Origin: Kiritimatiellia bacterium
GTDB taxonomy: Bacteria > Verrucomicrobiota > Kiritimatiellia > CAIVKH01
Assembly: GCA_023953695.1 (NCBI GenBank)
Contig: JAMLJG010000007.1
Span: 47,242 to 111,241 of the forward strand
DNA: 64,000 nt
Direction of reading: 5' to 3'
The notes beneath the pieces are model-generated. The model made no database searches. It saw only the letters and a list, made by a program, of their open reading frames with translations, and had not been told where the DNA came from. Below, piece after piece: positions 60,651-64,000 of this stretch. Position 1 is the first letter of the stretch. Each line of letters opens with the position of its first letter. A program made the position numbers and the translations under genes.

Positions 60651-62078
60651 TCACTGATATCCGCGGCCCAGGACGTGCGTACCGTGGCCGAAGAAAATCT
60701 CGGCCGCTTCCATCATTGTTTCCGAGAGTGTGGGGTGCGCGTGGATCGTCAACTTGAGATCGTCAGCGCGCGCAGCCATCTCCACGGCGAGCACACCTTC
60801 GGCAATCATTTCGCCCGCGCCCACGCCAACGATGCCGACGCCGAGAACCTGCTCGGTGTGCGGATCGAGGACCAGCTTGGTCAAACCTTCATTGCGTCCA
60901 AGTGTGGTGGCGCGCCCGGAGGCCGCCCACGGGAAGGAGACAATCTTGACCTCACGCCCCGCCTGCTTGGCTTGAAGTTCCGTCAATCCGCACCACGCCA
61001 TTTCGGGATCGGTGAAGACGACTGCTGGAATCGCGCGGGGATCGAAGATGAACGGGTGGCCCATAATCGCCTCCACCGCAACGCGGCCTTCGTGCGAGGC
61101 CTTGTGCGCGAGCATCGGGTCGCCCGCGACGTCGCCAATGGCGAAGATGTTGGGCTCGGCCGTGCGGCGCTGTTTGTCCACCTTCACAAATCCCTTCGCA
61201 TCCACTTCGATCCTGGTGTTTTCCAAACCGAGGTCTTCCGAGTTGGGGCGACGCCCGACGGAGACGAGGACGCGATCGAATTCCTGCACCGGGTTGTCCA
61301 CATGCAGCCCTTCAAACTTAACCTCGATCTTCTTGCCCTTCTCCTTCATCTCAACGACCTTCGTCTTGAGCATGATCTTCTCGAAGCGCTTCTCGAGGAC
61401 GCCGATGAGGACATTTGCCATGTCGCGGTCCGCGCCCGTCAGCAGTTGAGGCAACATTTCGACAATCGAGACTTTGCTGCCGAGCGCAGCGTACACGCTG
61501 CCCAGCTCGCAGCCGATGTAGCCGCCGCCCACGACGAGCAGCGATCCCGGAATGTCGGGAATATCGAGCGCACCGGTTGAGTCCATGACGCGATCTGAGG
61601 CCAACTTCATGTTCGGCGGAATCACAGGGCGCGACCCGGTGGAGAGAATGCAGTTGTCGAAGGTGATCGTCTGCTGCGTTCCATCTTTGCGGTCCACAAT
61701 CGCGCTCTTGTTCGAGAGGAGCTTGGCGCGGCCCTGAACGAAGTTGATCTTGCGCTTCCTGGTGAGCATGCCCAAGCCGCCGGTCAGCTTGCCGACGACC
61801 TTGTTCTTCCACTCGCGCATGCGATTGAGATCAATCTTCGGCTCGCCGTAGGTGAGGCCCCACTGCTCAGCTTCGCGCGATTCTGTGATCACACGGGCAA
61901 CGTGCAGCAACGCTTTGGATGGAATGCACCCGCGATAGAGGCAAACGCCTCCCGGATTGGCATCCAAGTCCACGAGAGTGACATCAAGGCCGAGGTCCGC
62001 GCCCAGAAATGCGGCCGGATAGCCGCCCGGACCGCCACCGATGACGAGCAAAGAGGTGTGTTTAGTTTCGGTGCTCAC
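60651..62078 (-). CDS. lpdA: Dihydrolipoyl dehydrogenase (E3)
   Basis: FAD enzyme that reoxidises lipoamide for the pyruvate dehydrogenase complex; 475 aa. FAD fold VIGGGPGGYPAAFLGADLG, redox disulfide GGVCLYRGCIPSKALLHVAR (variant LYR between the Cys), NAD fold LLVVGGGYIGCELGSVYAAL, FAD block IFAIGDVAGDPMLAHKASHE and the C-terminal His-Glu pair in IHAHPTLSETMMEAAE. Two bases separate it from the E2 gene. Confidence 0.97.
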   Translation of the reverse strand: MSTETKHTSLLVIGGGPGGYPAAFLGADLGLDVTLVDLDANPGGVCLYRGCIPSKALLHVARVITESREAEQWGLTYGEPKIDLNRMREWKNKVVGKLTGGLGMLTRKRKINFVQGRAKLLSNKSAIVDRKDGTQQTITFDNCILSTGSRPVIPPNMKLASDRVMDSTGALDIPDIPGSLLVVGGGYIGCELGSVYAALGSKVSIVEMLPQLLTGADRDMANVLIGVLEKRFEKIMLKTKVVEMKEKGKKIEVKFEGLHVDNPVQEFDRVLVSVGRRPNSEDLGLENTRIEVDAKGFVKVDKQRRTAEPNIFAIGDVAGDPMLAHKASHEGRVAVEAIMGHPFIFDPRAIPAVVFTDPEMAWCGLTELQAKQAGREVKIVSFPWAASGRATTLGRNEGLTKLVLDPHTEQVLGVGIVGVGAGEMIAEGVLAVEMAARADDLKLTIHAHPTLSETMMEAAEIFFGHGTHVLGRGYQ

Positions 62079-62080
62079 GG

Positions 62081-63388
62081 TTAACCCTCCAATGAAAGCA
62101 ATACGGGGTTCTGAATGGCTTCAATAATCCAGCGCAAGAAGCGCGCTCCATCCGCTCCATCCACCAAGCGATGGTCGAACGAGAGGGAGAGGGGCATCAT
62201 CAAACGCGGCTGGAAGAAGCCGTTCACGAGAACCGGCTCATAGGACGCGCGGCCAACGCCCAGAATCGCCACCTCGGGATGGTTAATGATCGGAGTGAAG
62301 AAGCCGCCGCCAATGCCGCCGATATTCGTGATCGTGAAGCAGCCGCCCGTCATATCGTCCGGGCTGAGCTTGCGCGCGCGAGCGCGATCGGCCGCGCGCT
62401 GAAGCTCCACAGAGACCTGAATCACGTTCCGGCGATCCACATCGCGCAAGACGGGAACCACCAATCCGCGCTCGGTATCCACTGCGACGCCGATGTTGTA
62501 GTATTTCTTGAATATCTGCTCGCTGCGCGCCATGTCCAAGCTCGAATTGATCTTGGGATGCACCTTGAGCGCGGAAGCGGCAATTTTGACGAGGAATGCC
62601 GTCATCGTCAGTTTGGCGCCGGCGGACTCTGCCTTGTGCTTCGCTTCGGAGCGAAGTTTTTCGAGTTCGGTGATGTCCGCCTTGTCGTGCAACGTCACGT
62701 GCGGAATGGTATTCCAGCAGAACGACATTTGATCCGCCGTCGCAATGCGCACATTGTTCAACGGTTGCCGCTCCACTTCTCCCCAGCGCGTGAAATCGGG
62801 CAGGGGAGTCGCGGTTGTCTTGCCGGGAACTTTCACCATGCCCGCGCTCGCCGCGCGCGCGAAGTTTTTCACATCGTCAACGGAAACGCGTCCGCCCGGG
62901 CCCGTGCCGGGGACTGCGTCAATGTTCACGCCGATCTCGCGCGCGAATTTGCGCGTGGACGGCGCAGCTGCCGCCGTGCTTCCGGTGGCCGCCTCGACAG
63001 GCGTTGCGGGAATCGGCGGAGGCGCACTGCGCGTCGGCGCGACAGGAGCCGATGCGGGCGCGGGCGCTGCAGCCGGAGCTGGAGCTGCCGGGGCAGGGGC
63101 TGCCGCGGGAGCCGGAGCGGCCTTGGCAGGTTCTGCGGCCGGAGCCGCGGCTGCATCAATCGTGACAATCAGTTGGCCCGTCTTGGCCTTCGCGCCTTCT
63201 TTGACGTGAATCGCCTTGACCACGCCTGCGGTGGTGGAGGGGATTTCTGCGGTAGCCTTGCCGGTTTCCAGTTCGAGGAGAGACTGGTCCTTCTTAACCG
63301 TTTCGCCCACCTTGACCAGGATGCGCACGACGTCGCCCGTATCCACGTTTTCGCCGAGAGGCGGAAGTTTGATTTCGATGTCAGCCAT
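62081..63388 (-). CDS. aceF: Dihydrolipoyl acyltransferase (E2) of pyruvate dehydrogenase
   Basis: 435 aa. One lipoyl domain with Lys44 in LELETGKATAEIPS, an Ala/Pro linker (about 80-145), an E3-binding domain (RKFAREIGVNIDAVPGTGPG, continuing GRVSVDDVKNFA) and the acyltransferase core, ending SLSFDHRLVDGADGARFLRW with the catalytic His and Asp. It carries acetyl groups from E1 to CoA. Position between aceE and lpdA makes the pyruvate complex the best assignment. Confidence 0.96.
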   Translation of the reverse strand: MADIEIKLPPLGENVDTGDVVRILVKVGETVKKDQSLLELETGKATAEIPSTTAGVVKAIHVKEGAKAKTGQLIVTIDAAAAPAAEPAKAAPAPAAAPAPAAPAPAAAPAPASAPVAPTRSAPPPIPATPVEAATGSTAAAAPSTRKFAREIGVNIDAVPGTGPGGRVSVDDVKNFARAASAGMVKVPGKTTATPLPDFTRWGEVERQPLNNVRIATADQMSFCWNTIPHVTLHDKADITELEKLRSEAKHKAESAGAKLTMTAFLVKIAASALKVHPKINSSLDMARSEQIFKKYYNIGVAVDTERGLVVPVLRDVDRRNVIQVSVELQRAADRARARKLSPDDMTGGCFTITNIGGIGGGFFTPIINHPEVAILGVGRASYEPVLVNGFFQPRLMMPLSLSFDHRLVDGADGARFLRWIIEAIQNPVLLSLEG

Positions 63389-63403
63389 TGTTTATCTCCA
63401 AGT

Positions 63404-64000
63404 TCAATCGGTAAGAGGGTTGCGCTTTGCCGGGTCAATGCCCAGATCGTGAATCGCCTTGCTCAAGACGTCTTTCTTCAAGTCGCCCTTGCGGACCAAC
63501 TCGCTGAGCGTTGCCAGCGTGATGAAGCGCGCGTCAATCTCGAAGAAGTCGCGCAGACGCTCGCGCGTCTCGCTGCGGCCGTAACCTTCCGTGCCCAAGT
63601 TATACATCGGGCGGTTCACCCAGCGCTGGAGCGCATCCGGCAGGATCTTCACATAATCGGACGAAGACACGATCACGCCATCCGTGTTGTTCAAGCACTG
63701 TGAAACGTAGGGAACGCGCGGCTTTTCTGTCGGGTGCAGCAGATTGAAGCGATCCGCTTCCATCGCATCGCGGCGCAATTCCTTGAGGCTCGTGAGCGAC
63801 CAGACATCCGCCGAGACGTTGTAGTTTTCGGCCAGAGTCTTCTGCGCTTTGAGCACCTCGTGCAGAATGGGCCCGCTTCCGAGCAACTGAGCGCGAAGTT
63901 TCGCACCCTTCATCTCGGACGGCTGCAGCAGATAAAGCCCCTTCAGAATGCCTTCCTCTGCGCCCTTCGGCATCGGCAGCATCTGATAGTTCTCGTTGTA
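63404..64000 (-). CDS. aceE: Pyruvate dehydrogenase E1 (homodimeric), C-terminal part
   Basis: Last about 198 codons of the AceE-type E1, running off the window (coding continues as YNENYQM). Seen: EEGILKGLYLLQPS, VSADVWSLTSLKELRRDAME, PYVSQCLNNTDGVIVSSSDY and LGTEGYGRSETRERLRDFFE, then IDARFITLATLSELVRKG. This is the single-chain E1 of Gammaproteobacteria and Actinobacteria rather than the alpha/beta type. E2 follows after 15 bases. Confidence 0.95.
   Translation of the reverse strand, partial: YNENYQMLPMPKGAEEGILKGLYLLQPSEMKGAKLRAQLLGSGPILHEVLKAQKTLAENYNVSADVWSLTSLKELRRDAMEADRFNLLHPTEKPRVPYVSQCLNNTDGVIVSSSDYVKILPDALQRWVNRPMYNLGTEGYGRSETRERLRDFFEIDARFITLATLSELVRKGDLKKDVLSKAIHDLGIDPAKRNPLTD

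Noticed and set aside
62171..63703. Plus-strand open frame of 510 codons
   Set aside because: Antisense to aceF and the aceE end; low-complexity Arg/Gly content.

Overview
The window is about 64 kb of high-GC bacterial chromosome. It is mostly housekeeping genes, with one decayed accessory island at about 13.0-18.1 kb. The envelope genes (SecDF/YajC, ExbB/ExbD, a Tat-exported superoxide dismutase, lipoproteins, a RodZ-like protein, YihY) point to a diderm. I cannot fix the phylum from sequence alone. The intergenic TTCCAA-N3-TTGGAA palindromes, the deleted REP-associated tyrosine transposase elements, the zinc-ribbon/EIIA fusion, the C4-type L28 and the H-X9-DG-like pseudopilin all fit a PVC-type lineage (Kiritimatiellota, Verrucomicrobiota or Lentisphaerota) or a neighbouring phylum such as Sumerlaeota or Hydrogenedentota. 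This is an inference, partly from memory.

Layout. 0-3 kb: end of rplQ and its terminator, a phased palindrome array, two peptide-type ABC ATPases without permeases, and a convergent AlkD-like gene. 3.1-10.9 kb: tgt-yajC-secDF-recJ, rpmB, citrate synthase, a TPR protein and tRNA-Gly(TCC). 11.4-12.9 kb: pdxH and a Tat-exported superoxide dismutase on the minus strand. 13.0-18.1 kb: the island. It holds a 5'-truncated RHS tip, several frameshifted orphan genes, three near-identical 395-bp transposase-derived elements and palindromic or tandem repeats. 18.3-25.9 kb: cysS-tmk-holB, then accB-accC-asp23-amaP-gmhA-pfkB. 26-35 kb: SH3-type lipoprotein, ilvD, PilZ protein, cytochrome P450, glycogen-debranching-type enzyme, rmuC and a tandem universal stress protein. 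35.1-43.5 kb: one long plus-strand run of ftsK, RodZ-like gene, pgsA, exbB, exbD, large TPR protein, yqgE and a conserved unknown. 43.6-45.3 kb: tRNA-Phe, a PtsN-type EIIA, and a divergent zinc-ribbon/EIIA fusion. 45.3-48.3 kb: pseudopilin-like protein, Ser/Thr kinase with TPRs, and an exported cyclophilin. 48.3-55.6 kb: a polyphosphate cluster (ROK sugar kinase, ppx, ppk, HD-CHAD fusion) behind an SrkA-like kinase. 55.7-60.6 kb: trpD, dGTPase, divergent Nudix hydrolase-yihY-small unknown, and a small membrane protein. 60.6-64 kb: lpdA-aceF-aceE (pyruvate dehydrogenase) on the minus strand, with aceE cut by the window edge.

How it works together. The genes cover protein export, lipid synthesis and envelope energisation, phosphate-polymer metabolism, and entry of carbon into the TCA cycle (pyruvate dehydrogenase plus citrate synthase). 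The most unusual part is the island. I read it as the ruin of an RHS polymorphic-toxin locus. Each visible module is a toxin tail followed by an overlapping or adjacent small membrane, lipoprotein or ankyrin gene, and the modules are separated by deleted transposase elements that could act as recombination joints. Every recognisable gene there carries frameshifts, while the roughly 58 kb around it shows none that I could see.
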